Position numbers and translations under genes: made by a program. The notes below the pieces were generated by a model. It saw nothing but the letters and a program-made list of their open reading frames with translations. It did no database searches and had not been told where the DNA came from. A stretch of DNA of 64,000 nt from Solanum dulcamara (Eukaryota > Streptophyta > Magnoliopsida > Solanales > Solanaceae), in the NCBI RefSeq assembly GCF_947179165.1, contig NC_077238.1, forward strand, positions 70,415,257 through 70,479,256, in the 5' to 3' direction. This document shows, in pieces, positions 34,346 to 45,266 of the stretch; the stretch's first letter is position 1; every line of letters starts with the position of its first letter.

Positions 34346-35400
34346 ATTTTCAATGTCAACACAATATGTCAGAACCAATGCAATCAATTCATGTTCATAT
34401 AATTCACGATAATAATATGACAACAACCATAATTTTTCCTATCTCACATCAACATAGTCACTTCACATGCCCAAAATAAATCCATAATCACAACATATCA
34501 ATTCCACCAATACATGTCATTAGATCACAATTTTCTACTACTCATCTCTATTTTTAAGGTTAATCATATAGTCAATAACCCATTCTAATTCTCATTACTC
34601 CCTAGTACACATAACACGGAAATACAAGCATCTACAAGCTTAAACTGAGGTTTAGAAATTCACTTGCCTTAATTAATCAAGCAATTACACCGGTACTTGA
34701 GCCTTCCCTTTTCGTTGGGTCTCCAAATCAATGTAATCTAGTCAAATAAATAACCACAATAAGATTTTGAAACTAACAACACCCATATTATTATATGTCT
34801 AGCCTAGACCCAAAACCTACCCAAATCTATAATCAAGTTCTTAATGTTGACGTCAAATAACATGTCAACTCTCATATTTCCAAATTTTAAGCCTAGGGTT
34901 AGGTTCTAATTTCCCAAATATTATAAATTTAATGTAATTCATAAAATATAATATACCTAATATTTAATTATCTATTTTAATATATCAAAATTCAGGAACT
35001 AACTCATTCTATGTCATTGAAGTCAAATCTGAAATTTTCTTTCCGATTATGTTCACTCATGATAAAATAAACTCACATGTCAAATTTTAGCTAAAACGGA
35101 TCGTTATTCGACCCTCAAATCAAGATTTTATATGAAGAACCCTAGGGTCATATTTTCTTATTTCAACATTGTTTCTCCACCAATATACCCTAAAAATATG
35201 TTCATAATCACATGAAAATTTAATGGAAAGGATGAGAATAATTACCTTGACGCTTTAGAATGAAAATCCCTATTTTTCTCTTCTCCTTTATTTTTCTTTT
35301 ATCCCTTTCTTTTCTTTCTTTCTCCGTATTTTTTTTCCCCAATTTTTCTTCTTCTTCTTTTTTTCACTGCGCCGCTGTTCTGTCTTTTTGTTTTCGTTAT

Positions 35401-35425
35401 ATCTGATGGCATTAGGCCATCAGAT
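35401..35425. repeat. Hairpin in 5' LTR of element 4
   Basis: ATCTGATGGC / GCCATCAGAT arms with loop ATTAG. In element orientation it follows a TATATATA run (35426-35435), so it may lie at the RNA start. Confidence 0.7.
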
Positions 35426-35719
35426 TATATATATATAAAAAAACTTTTCTTTTATTCTTTTTTTTTCTTTTTCCAAACTAATTATGTATTAAAATTTACA
35501 AACCCTACTAACCTATTTTAATAAATATAAGAAAAATGGTATAGGATATTAAATAAATTAACACTTTAGCCCATCAATTAAATTAATTATTTAAAATCAC
35601 CCATCAATTAATTAAATGAAGTTATCGAATAGTCTAAAATTTACAATTTAAATGTACGGAATGAGTCTTTTATTAAGGAAAGAAGACTCGTTCTCAAAAT
35701 GACCTAACGGGTCATTACA

Positions 35720-35989
35720 AACCATCTCCAACAATATAAACTAAAAGATAATCATCTTTATACTGATTTTAATGAAAAACGACATGAAATAACAAACATG
35801 ATAGAAACCATTTTAAAATTCAAAGATAACACTATACCTATAAGACTATTGGTTGAACCAGAAGAAAATAATGATATGTTGGAAATACTACTAGGAACCA
35901 CTTTCCTAGATAGTGTAAAATCATGTGATATACTTGATCATTGTATCAAGATTACTTACGACGATAAGATAATTTTCATATCAAAATGA
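35720..35989 (+). pseudogene. Pararetroviral ORF C-terminal fragment (upstream of protease ORF)
   Basis: A 64-codon frame (35798-35989; the open region extends left toward the LTR boundary) ends in TGA, which overlaps the start of the next ORF as ATGA. Such tight overlap is common between ORFs of Caulimoviridae. The segment MLEILLGTTFLDS resembles the C-terminal hydrophobic strand of retropepsins (compare ILLGNNFLE in the next ORF), but family assignment is uncertain. The 5' part is cut by the LTR of element 4. Confidence 0.5.
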
Positions 35990-36447
35990 CAAGTCCATAT
36001 AGTATCTATATCCCAATAGGAATAACTTATAAAGATTACAAAGCAGAATATTTTGCTGCCTATATAGATAACGAATCAGGAATATGTTGTTGTAGACCAG
36101 AAGTATTCTCCAAAGAATATCATCAAGAATTACCCATCACTAAGGAAAAAGATATATGTAATAATATCATAACAATGTCTAAAGGTATACTAATAGGATA
36201 TTTTCTAATAAAATGTCCTCCATTTTATTTCCATAATACTGGACAAGATGTTCTACTAGGAAACAACTTTTTAGAAATATTTCATATTGTTTTATATGAT
36301 AGAGTTTTATTTCGAATAAAATTCAAAACATCTTGCCAACATATTATTGTGGTAAAACGATTAAAAACTAATTACTCTAAAAGATTACCTATTCACTTTA
36401 AATCCCGCACAACCCAGTGTGGTGATATAGGATATCAAAATAGATAA
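35986..36447 (+). pseudogene. Endogenous pararetrovirus (Caulimoviridae) protease region
   Basis: 153-codon frame resembling the N-terminal, aspartic-protease part of a caulimovirid polymerase polyprotein. It opens with a short beta-strand-like YSIYIPIGITYKDY, then AAYIDNESGICC at the place of the catalytic Asp loop, and DVLLGNNFLEIFHIVLYD as the C-terminal strand. In the family the protease processes the polyprotein. Here the loop reads D-N-E-S-G rather than the usual D-(T/S)-G-A, so activity is doubtful. The frame stops before any reverse transcriptase. Fragment only, opposite in orientation to the RT-bearing pararetroviral DNA at 48662-50963. Solendovirus-like ancestry is a guess. Confidence 0.7.
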
Positions 36448-36760
36448 TAATTATCTATGGAAGGTTAGAAAATATTTAAAAGATACCCGCTTGTCGAGCC
36501 GATCAAGCTATCGAATTTTTGCAAGACGGTAAAGAAAAATGCAAAAAATTGCTATGTTTACTTCTAAAAGATAATAACGAAAACATGAAAGATTCTATTA
36601 TTAGAACAAAATAAATATTAGATGACTATGACACAGTCATAGAAAATTGCTGGTTCGATAAGTCAAGTATTCGGGTAGGTATATTTTCATATATAATAAC
36701 ATGTTTAACAAGTAAAATAAAGCCTCCTGAGGAGGAATATGTTATGTCTAAAATTAACAT
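36448..36760. other. Unassigned pararetroviral-like DNA at an inversion junction
   Basis: AT-rich sequence between the plus-strand protease ORF and the minus-strand leader. No frame or motif recognised. The switch between the two oppositely oriented pararetroviral fragments should lie here. Confidence 0.4.
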
Positions 36761-37188
36761 AATTTTTTAATTAGAATAATTTTCCAGAGCAACATGATAT
36801 TATAACAGCATAATATCTTAACTTGAATAAAAAAATAAGGGTCCAACACGCTTCCATACCTGTTCCATTTTGAAAAAAATTACACCAGGTATCCGTCGAG
36901 ACTTTTATCGGATATTGCAATCCCAACCTGAAAACATGTAACTTCTCTGACGTTCCTTCAGCATAACTCAGCACAACCTTAATTTATTTTCTACTCTAAG
37001 GTGTAAGGGTGATATGAAAGAGGAGACTATTCTTTTTATAAAAGAAAAGTAATTATAACAGAAATAATAAAATTTTACTTCAGAAAATACTCACAAACTT
37101 TTTAGTTATTATTCATAGTGAAGATATTTGTACAAAGAAAAAGAAGGCTGATGATTTCTTGATGCCCCCTTCGTTTACAGACTGTCTC
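36761..37188 (-). other. Putative pararetroviral leader (transcript 5' region)
   Basis: Minus-strand region downstream of a TATA box. It contains AATAAA (36983-36988), about 200 bp after the TATA, the spacing that caulimovirids use for a polyadenylation signal in the terminally redundant leader. It includes a 67-codon frame (36771-36974) of unknown meaning. No initiator-tRNA primer site was found in the retained part. Confidence 0.45.
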
Positions 37189-37196
37189 CTTTTATA
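37189..37196 (-). promoter_or_regulatory. TATA box of putative pararetroviral promoter
   Basis: Minus-strand TATAAAAG inside CCTATAAAAGGAGACA, immediately followed by the leader region. The upstream side (37421-37595) carries a cluster of GATA-type repeats, and AATAAA follows 200 bp downstream. The arrangement matches a caulimovirid pregenomic-RNA promoter. Confidence 0.5.
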
Positions 37197-37420
37197 GGCA
37201 AAGGAGACGAATTTCAACTGCGGACTTCAAACTTACATTCACATATACTTAATAGTTACTTGACAATGACATTTTGTCTACTAGTAAAAGGAAAAAGAAG
37301 AAACGACTCTTCTTCCTCATTTTTTCAAAGTAAACAAACTAATTGTCAAACTAGTAGGACACCCTATACTATCACTATTTACAAAATGACAAAAGGGTCA
37401 TTACCCTACCAAATGCATCC

Positions 37421-37595
37421 TTATCTTTTTTGAATCCTTATCTTCTATCTTACAAAATGACAAAATTAGCTACCAGTCGCTTTCATCTCCTTATCTTCTT
37501 GTCTTGCAATTCTTATCTTCTATGCATCTTCTCAAAAGACAAAATGTTAGCTATCAGTAGCTATCATCCTTTTCTTTCTTCTTCTGCCTTATCTT
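37421..37595 (-). promoter_or_regulatory. GATA-motif cluster upstream of pararetroviral TATA
   Basis: Five copies of AAGATAA (plus-strand TTATCTT at 37421, 37438, 37491, 37513 and 37589), most as AAGATAAG, lie 230-400 bp upstream of the TATA on the same strand. GATA/I-box motifs are known plant enhancer sites. Function here is inferred from clustering and position. Confidence 0.45.
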
Positions 37596-37621
37596 CTCAT
37601 CCTTCGTCCATTTGTCTCGTT

Positions 37622-39790
37622 CCTACAAGGATGATGCCGGGACATCTAAATCAAGTTTACATCCTATACTAAGGCCAACATACCCCACAGTATCAACAAT
37701 ATGCTCATTCAACTCTCCTTATAATATAACAAATAACGACAAGATACATATGCTTCTAAATATCTTAAAACCCGATAATAAGCCTAAAGCATGATTTTCT
37801 ACCACCTAAGATATACAATCAAACTACCCAACCCAAATTCCAACTATTTCAATATGCTTTCACACATTCCAGCTCAATCTAAAGATAAGGTAAACCGTAG
37901 CCTACCTGTAGGCTAAACATGCGAGCTTTAATTCATTTTTCTGGAGCTTTTCCCTTTCGAACGGCCTCGGAATGCTGCCAAGCTGTCAAAAATAGAACCA
38001 CAATGTCGGTATGGTCGTTTAGATACTAATTTCATAATTTTTGGAGATGGACCAATTTCGGGGTCGAAAACGGGAATTGTGGGACCCACATATGAAATTC
38101 TGAATTTGACCCCCAAAACAGGTTCTAAACATCACCCCAAGCTCAAAAATCAGATTTATAACACAATTCGGGGTGAAAAATTACGTAAGACGATCAAACA
38201 ATCAATTCCCACATTTTCAAACTAAGAAAACAATATAAGGCAGCCTCTTTACACGTCGATTTCTCAAAAACGAAAATCTTTCAATCAAAACATATTACAC
38301 CATGATGTTCCTTGTGAAAAACACCACAATCTAGCCTCAAGAATCACTCAAAACGGAGATATATTGACCAAGATACACTCTTCCAAAATTCCACAAAATT
38401 TCATTCCGAAAATGACTAAATCAGTAACTAAAAACAAATTTATACCTCAAACAAAGATTCTCCTCGCGTTTCTGATATTACCAAGAGATTCCTCACGAAA
38501 TTATCTTGAATTTAGACCCTTGAATCACCAAAATTGGGTTTATATAGGTCAAGAAACAATTACTCAAAGTTCTTCAAAAACTCAATACGAAAATGGACAC
38601 AGCTGCAATTAAAATTGCAATTTTTACCTGAATCGAATACTTCAAATCAGTTTTCAATCTCTCCAATGTATTCTCCACGAAAAACCTCATAATTTTGCCT
38701 TTTGAATCACCCAATTTGGAGTCCTAATACTCAAGTTATGGGGTTTTAAAGTTGAAGAAAAATCCCAAAAGTGGGACTGCTGCTTGCTGTCATTTTCAGA
38801 TTTTGGATTTTCCAAAATCTCCGATGGGGTGCTTGGATTCATTCGGAATATGATAAAAATAAACCAAATAGGCTACCCCACTAAATTTGATGTTTCGGAC
38901 TCAATGACGCATTCATAATTCCCATACGAGATCATTTTAATAAAAAGTGGATCCCACACCCACGAGTCATTTTAAGTCATATTCCACAATGGGCCTCGAT
39001 ATTAGTCCGGAAGCCTTGAAAAGTGAACGAAGGGTCGTTCTAGACCAAAATCAACATCCCGGAACTAACCACACTGTCAGAATTTTCATTCAAGCGCATT
39101 TTTCGAGAATGTTGACCAAAGTCAATCATAGACTAAGTTTCATAGTCAAAAGCGCCAAATGGCCCCAAACTCGTATCGATGGCCTCGATAGTCATTCCAA
39201 TAGTGTTACTAGCCTAATTTGGTCATTCTAGAGCTGATGGAAACATCAGAATTTGAATTCGAGATTTTGTTGACCCAAAATTTGAAAAGTCGTAACTAAA
39301 CCAACTTAGGTCTTCAAAATACCAAAACTGACTCGGGACCTCTAAAAATTCAACCAACACTTCTTCTAGACCAAAAACCATCACCCGAATCTAACACAGT
39401 CATCGGAATTCCATTCCGAGTATCGAAATTCCAAAAGTTGACCAAAGTCAAACCTTGACTTAAAGTTCCTCAAATTCTCAATTCAAGGCCTCAAATCTTC
39501 GTTACAACTCCAAAACTGATTCTGTACAGTCTCCTAAGCCTATTTTGACATTTCGGAGCTATTGGAATGGATGGAATTCCATTCCGAGACGCGTAGCTCC
39601 AATTGATCTGAAATACCACTTTTTAATACTTAAAGCTTATGAAACTCAAAATTTCCAAGGACTTAACTTTTCATGGGATTTTCTAAAAATCAACACCTGG
39701 TAGCAATTAAAAATGTCTCGGGGCATCTAAAGGGAGTGGTAAATGGTCATTTTATAAAAATTCCAAAAAATGACCTTTAGGGTCATTACA
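37622..39790 (-). repeat. 3' LTR of element 5, truncated
   Basis: Co-linear with 60628-62827 of element 6. The end at 39790 (GGGTCATTACA) is followed by the internal boundary ACATCCACTACTAAAAGAAC. The distal end (the first 1.35 kb in plus reading of the element 6 LTR) is missing, so no target duplication can be found on this side. Confidence 0.85.
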
Positions 39791-40491
39791 ACATCCACTA
39801 CTAAAAGAACTTTCGTCCACAAAAGTAAGGACAAGAGTATACCTGAAGGGTCAAATAAGTTGGGGAACTGCTCCCGCATCTTCTGCTCGGTCTCCCATAT
39901 AGCCTCCTCAATAGGACGATGGCGCCACTGGACCTTAATCACAGGTATGAACTTAGAACAAAGCTGGCAAACATCTCTAGCTAGAATAGCAACTGACTCC
40001 TCAACAAAAGTCAGGCGATCATCCAACTCAACAGAGTCATACTGAAGCACGTGAGACTCATCTGGAATGTACTGGCGCAGCATAGAAACATGAAAAACAG
40101 GGTGTATAGCTGAAAATGTTGGTGGCAAAGCCAACTCATAAGCAACCTCTCCAACTCTCCTCAGAATCTCAAACGGCCCGATATACCTGGGGCTAAGCTT
40201 ACCCCGCCTGCCGAATATCATCACACCCTTCAAGAGAGATACCCGTAAGAACACCTGATCTCCCACCTCAAAGCGTAAGGGCTGACGCTTGCGATCAACA
40301 TAACTCTGGTGCCAACTCTGAGCTGTCCTCAACCTCTCCTGAATAACCTGAACTCTGGCTATGGCATCCTGAAGTAAATCGGTACTGTGTGGCCCAGGTT
40401 TTGAAGACTCAAACCAACCAACTGGAGTACGACAACGCCTACCATATAAGGCTTCAAATGGGGCTATCTGAATACAAGAGTGGTAGCTGTT
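39791..40491 (-). pseudogene. Integrase C-terminus with chromodomain-like tail (element 5)
   Basis: Minus-strand open frame reading [53 protein letters not shown] and the tail IPVIKVQWRHRPIEEAIWETEQ. The stop lies at 39727, inside the LTR. The residues before 40332 continue the core end (FEALYGRRCR) up to the solo LTR at 40492. This segment looks undamaged; the gene is broken by the insertion. Expected role: integration and chromatin targeting. Confidence 0.87.
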
Positions 40492-43400
40492 TGTAACACC
40501 CTATATTTTTTTCACCAAGACTCGAACCGTTCTTATTATGCGCATAGGATCGAACTCGATGGTTTAATATCATAATACATCTCTAACACCAAGTTGAGTC
40601 CAAAGAATTAGTCTCGGCTAAGTTTTCGAATGAGTTCGTATAAGGTTCAACTTACAACGACCATATCTCTTTAAATATATCGAACTGGGTAACACATGAC
40701 CTACCAAATTAAAGGTCGTTGAGTCTTCTTTCCAATGCCACTAAGATTTAAATTTTTGGAGTTCAGAGTCAAAAGTTATGATCATTTTACTATAGACTAG
40801 TACTGTAGGAATTTCCGGCCAGGGCGACCACTGCAGGAATTTAGGCTTGGCGCTCCAGTGGCGCCCGGCGCACTATAGCGCCAAAAAACAGCCTCAATAG
40901 TTTGGTCCTTGGAGCGGCGCGCCACTATTAGGTGTGCAGGGTTTTAAGCCTATTTCGGTTTGGTGCTGCAGTGGCGCGATGGACCATTATTGCGCCAGCA
41001 AGATTTTTGCCCAATTTTCTAGATTTTGAAGAAGGGCAAATTTGACTTTTTCCCTAATTATATATACCCGCACTTGGAACATTTTGGGATCATTTTTTCA
41101 GTCCCCTCACCTCCCAAAAACCCTAATCTTTATCCCCTCTTCTCTTCCAAACATCTCCAACAAAAAATCCTCTCAAAAGCTCAAGGATTCAAGATCTTCA
41201 AGTCATGTCTTTGATTTTCGGTGGGATGTTCTTCATTCCTAGGTATGTAAGGCTTACCTAAAATATGGATTGAGTTCTTCCATATGCCCATAGATGTGAT
41301 GGATGGAAGTTATGAAATATTTGAACCTTCTATGAATGTTTCTTGAATTTTTTTGTATATAAATCCATATATTAATAATGTTCTTGAGTTGAGTTTGTTG
41401 AGATTATGGATTCATGTATTCATTCACATGAAACCAAGATTAGATTTTCTTTTGGGTCATAATTTGTCTTGAGGTTGAGATTGATGGTTTTTATGTATAA
41501 TAAAAACAATATTTTTTACATAGTGAAATGAGGTATTCTTTTACATGAGTTTGATAAAAATTGATTTTTAGTTATATGAGAATTTTGAGATAGTTATGAA
41601 TGTTAAGGGCATAAAAAGAAATGAAACTTTGATAGAGTTAGAATGTCCTTTTGTCTCTATAAATTGAACATAGAATTAAATAAGGATTTTGGAGTAGATG
41701 TTTGATGATGATGTGATGATGATGTGAATGATGATGTTTGATGATGATGTGAATGATGATATTTGACAATGATGTGAATGAAGAGGTTATGTTGATGAGG
41801 ATATTATGTGATGAAGTGGATTGGAGTCTAATGTGATTATGTGATATGTGATTTGCATAATTTGATTTGATTGTTGTCTTATGAACATTTTGAAAATAAA
41901 TGATCTTTTGAGAAGGAGTTTTAAATAAATGATTTGTGAACATTTTTGCATAAACTATTTATACACTATTTTGAGTTTAAAGAGTGATTATTTTCATTCT
42001 TGATTTAGAAAGAGTTTAAGCATAAATGGAGTTTGAAAAAGTCTCTTAATTTCTCATTTTTGAACATGAGTATTTGGAGTATAAATGAGTTGAACATTTT
42101 TACTTTAAAATGTTGATTTTTGTGATTGAGTTGAGATTGTATAAATTTTAAAGAGAAGAGTTTGATGATTTGAGATGAATCGATTTGAAAGAAGGTCCAA
42201 TGAGGCCAGATTTGATTTGAGTTTTGAAAAGAGTCCAATGAGACTAAATGAGTTGATTTGAAAGAGTCCGATGAGACTAAGTGAGTATTTTGAGTATTTT
42301 TACTCATCTAATAGATATGAGCATATTGAGTCTTGGGAGGAGTATCGAGCATCGAATTGGGTAAGAGTATAGTCCATACTCGAACCAATAAACTACGTCG
42401 CCAAACATAGGAGAGGATTGAACCGTTAAAGTAGGATGATTCCTAAATTATTGTCCTGACATGATAGGACTTGGTTGGATTGGATCCATGATTGGTTGAT
42501 TCGTTCATACCTTGGCAAAGTATGAACGGACGTGGCAACAACGTCGGCTTGTTGTACTATCACTCGCTCATATGGTGATAGTTGTCGGTTAGAGAAACTC
42601 CCAATTGAATAGATTGTGCTTGATATGATTGGTTTGATTGTGATTGTAGATGATTGAATTGAATTGTAAAACATTGCATAACTTAATTTGCATATCTATT
42701 GAATGGAGTCCTTTGAATTTATGGTGGAGTTGATTTCATATGCTTGGATTGGATTGAATCGGAATATACATAGTTGGATTGGATTGGATGATATGTGATT
42801 GGATTATGTATGATTGGATTGGATTAAGTGATATGTGATGGATTGGATTAAATGATATGTGATCAGATAGTGTACGATTGGATTGGATTGAATCGGATTG
42901 TATATGATTTGATTGAACTGTATTGTACATGATTGGATTGGATTGTATGGTATATGATTGGTCTTTGTCTAAAAATTATATTCTTACTTTAGACTTATGA
43001 CACTCTGATTGAGTCTCTCTTATCTTTCTGATTTGAGATATTTGAACCAACGTTATTCTTCCTTGAGGTATGTTTCATTCTGCCATATTACATACTCGTA
43101 CATTCCATGTACTGACGTCCATTTGGACCTGCATCATTTCATGATGCAGAGATAGGTTTAGGAGATCATCAATAGGAGCACCATTGAGGATCTATACACA
43201 CTCAGCGTATTGGTGAGTCCTTTCCTTCATTCGGAGGACACCGCTTATGTTATTCTTGCATCGAGTTAGCCCTTTTCATTTTGATTTGAGGTAGCTATGA
43301 ACATGTTATTGGCACCAATTGGATAGTAGTGATAGAGGCTTCATAGACTAGATAGTGATGGGTCAATTGAGTTTTCTCTTTCCTTGAATTATTCTTGTCA

Positions 43401-43627
43401 AACTATTTCTAATAAAAAAGATTGGAGTTTGATTTGTTGGCCCACGGCCTTTCTTTCTTGAGTAAGATCGTTGATTTGGATTTCCCACTAGATTATTTCT
43501 TTATTTTAAACTTTTCGCTGATTGATTGATATTAACGGATGTGTGATTGGACTAAGTGGTTCCCTTGGGGACCAGCAATAGTCTTCGAGTGCCGGTCACG
43601 TCTAGGGTACCCTCTCGGGGTGTGACA
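40492..43627 (+). repeat. Solo LTR (3136 bp) inserted in integrase of element 5
   Basis: Starts TGTAACACCC and ends GGGGTGTGACA. It is flanked by the perfect 5-bp duplication CTGTT (40487-40491 and 43628-43632). Element 6 shows the unoccupied site (GTAGCTATTATTGTAC at about 63520-63536), so insertion and LTR-LTR recombination are well supported. It has a TATA-like run TATATATA (41059-41066) about 570 bp in, GGCGC-rich patches near 40855-40985, and low-complexity GATGATGTGAATGATG (41700-41790) and GATTGGATT runs (42650-42960). Short frames inside it are not genes. Confidence 0.93.
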
Positions 43628-44175
43628 CTGTTATTGTACCCAAACTCTGCCAAAGCTAAGTACTGCTCCCAATGACCCTTGAACTCTAATACACAAGATC
43701 GCAACATATCCTCCAGAACCTGAATAGTACGCTCTGACTGACCATCGGTTTGTGGATGAAATGTCGTACTAAGATCAACCCGGGTGCCCAACTCTCTCTG
43801 ATAGGCCCTCCAAAAACTGGAAGTAAATTGAGATCCCCTATCTGATATAATGGATATTGGTACCCCGTGCAGATGGACCACCTTCTGAATATAGATTCAA
43901 GCTAGATGATCTGCAGTAAAAGTGGACCATACTGGCAAAATATCCAATGACTTGGTCAATCGATCAATGATGACCCAAATACCATCATTATCTTTGGATG
44001 ATCAAGGCAATCCCATCACGAAGTCCATGGTAATTCATTCCCATTTCCACTCGGGAATGGGTAATCTCTGAAAGACTCCACCAGGCCTCTGATGCTCTGC
44101 CTTAACCTGCTGGCAACTTAAACAATGGGATACATACTCAGCTATATCTCTCTTCATACCACTCCACCAGTAATG
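43628..44175 (-). pseudogene. Integrase catalytic core (element 5), interrupted
   Basis: Minus-strand core with ISIISDRGSQFTSSFWRAY, STTFHPQTDGQSERTIQVLEDMLR (Asp and Glu region intact: DGQSE) and ALAEFGYNNS, where the solo LTR cuts in. The N-terminal part (43882-44175) shows a stop and a base change. In the unbroken element the sequence would continue at 40491. Confidence 0.85.
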
Positions 44176-45260
44176 CTATCTCAAATCCCGATACATCTTC
44201 ACGGTGCCCGGATGGATAGAATATTTAGAATTGTGGGCCTCGTGAAGGATCAACTGAATGAAGTCTCCAATTCTAGGATCACAAAGGAGACCATTGAACC
44301 ATAGTATGCCATCCGAATCTATAGAAGCCTGGCCACCCTCACCTCGCAATACTAATTCTCGAAGCTCTACCAATGCTCTATCCTCAAACTGCCGGCCACT
44401 AATCTGGTCCAGTAGAGATGATTGAGCTCCCACAAAAGTCAAAATCGGTCCAGAATCTGAGATTTCCAACCTGACCATCCGATTAGCCAAATACTGGATG
44501 TCCAAGTCTAGGGGTCGCTTTGCAGCAGATAAGTAAGCTAAACTACCCATACTCCCCATCTTCCGGCTCAAGGCATCCACTACTACATTTGCCTTGCCTG
44601 GGTGGTAAAGAATAAAGATGTCATAATCGGCCAGTAGCTCAATCCAATGTCGCTGTCTAGAATTAAGATCTTTTGACTCATAATGTACTGTAAGCTGCGG
44701 TGATCTATATATATCTCGCAATGGACTCCGTATAAGTAGTGCCTCCACATCTTGAGCGTGAAAACTACCGCCGCCAATTCTAAGTCATGGGTGGGGCAGT
44801 TGCGCTCGTGCACTCTCAACTGTCTGGAAGCATAAGCAATAACTCGGCCACGCTGCATCAGTACACACCCAAGGCCTACACCAGAAGCGTCACAATATAC
44901 CAAAAAGATCTCTCTCTCAACTAGTAGAGTCAGAATAGGAGCGGTGATAAGAAACTCCTTAAGCTTTCGAAAGCTCGACTCATACTCCTCAAACCACACA
45001 AAGGGAACATCTTGGCAGGTCAAATGGGTCAATGGGGCTGCAATGGTAGAGAAACCTTGAATGAATCATCTATAATACCCAGCCAATCGAATGAAACTCC
45101 GAATCTCCATAACAGATGTGGGCCTAGCCCAACCACGAATAGCCTCAATCTTCGCTGGATCTACTTTGATACCCTATCTGGACACCACATGTCCCAGAAA
45201 TTCCACAGACTCCAACCAAAACTCGCATTTTGAGAATTTAGCATAAAGCTGCTGATCTCT
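44176..45260 (-). pseudogene. RNase H and integrase N-terminus (element 5)
   Basis: RNase [19 protein letters not shown] (catalytic Asp), [21 protein letters not shown] (catalytic Glu) and [10 protein letters not shown] at 44583-45032. It then continues in another frame (44176-44748) with [23 protein letters not shown] and NSKYSIHPGTVKMYRDLR of the HHCC finger. The overlap in two frames near 44583-44748 marks a frameshift. The RT thumb lies at 45033-45260, with stops. Confidence 0.85.
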
Positions 45261-45266
45261 CAAAGT

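Larger units (their letters stand above)
28495..35719 (-). mobile_element. Non-coding LTR element (element 4), large retrotransposon derivative
   Basis: Minus-strand arrangement: 5' LTR 33472-35719, primer-binding site 33457-33468, 3.86-kb interior 29609-33471, 3' LTR 28495-29608 truncated in its middle. The two LTRs differ at only a few positions over their shared 1.1 kb by eye, implying a fairly recent insertion. The interior has no gag or pol frame, so replication would depend on proteins from another element. The right flank is pararetroviral sequence (35720). The left flank was lost in the junction with gag of element 3, so no target duplication can be read. Confidence 0.82.
33472..35719 (-). 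repeat. 5' LTR of element 4 (2248 bp)
   Basis: TGTCATGACCCG...GGGTCATTACA in plus reading. Contains three copies of the 42-bp repeat (34221-34345) and the perfect hairpin (35401-35425), about 295 bp from the LTR start in element orientation. Same family as the solo LTR at 3502-5780. Confidence 0.9.

Noticed and set aside
41638..41943. His-rich frame (HHSHHHHIIIKH)
   Set aside because: Antisense of a GATGATGTGAATGATG repeat in the same LTR.
42426..42930. Frames with SNPIQS/IIQSHIIQSN repeats
   Set aside because: Low-complexity GATTGGATT repeat inside a solo LTR; not a gene.
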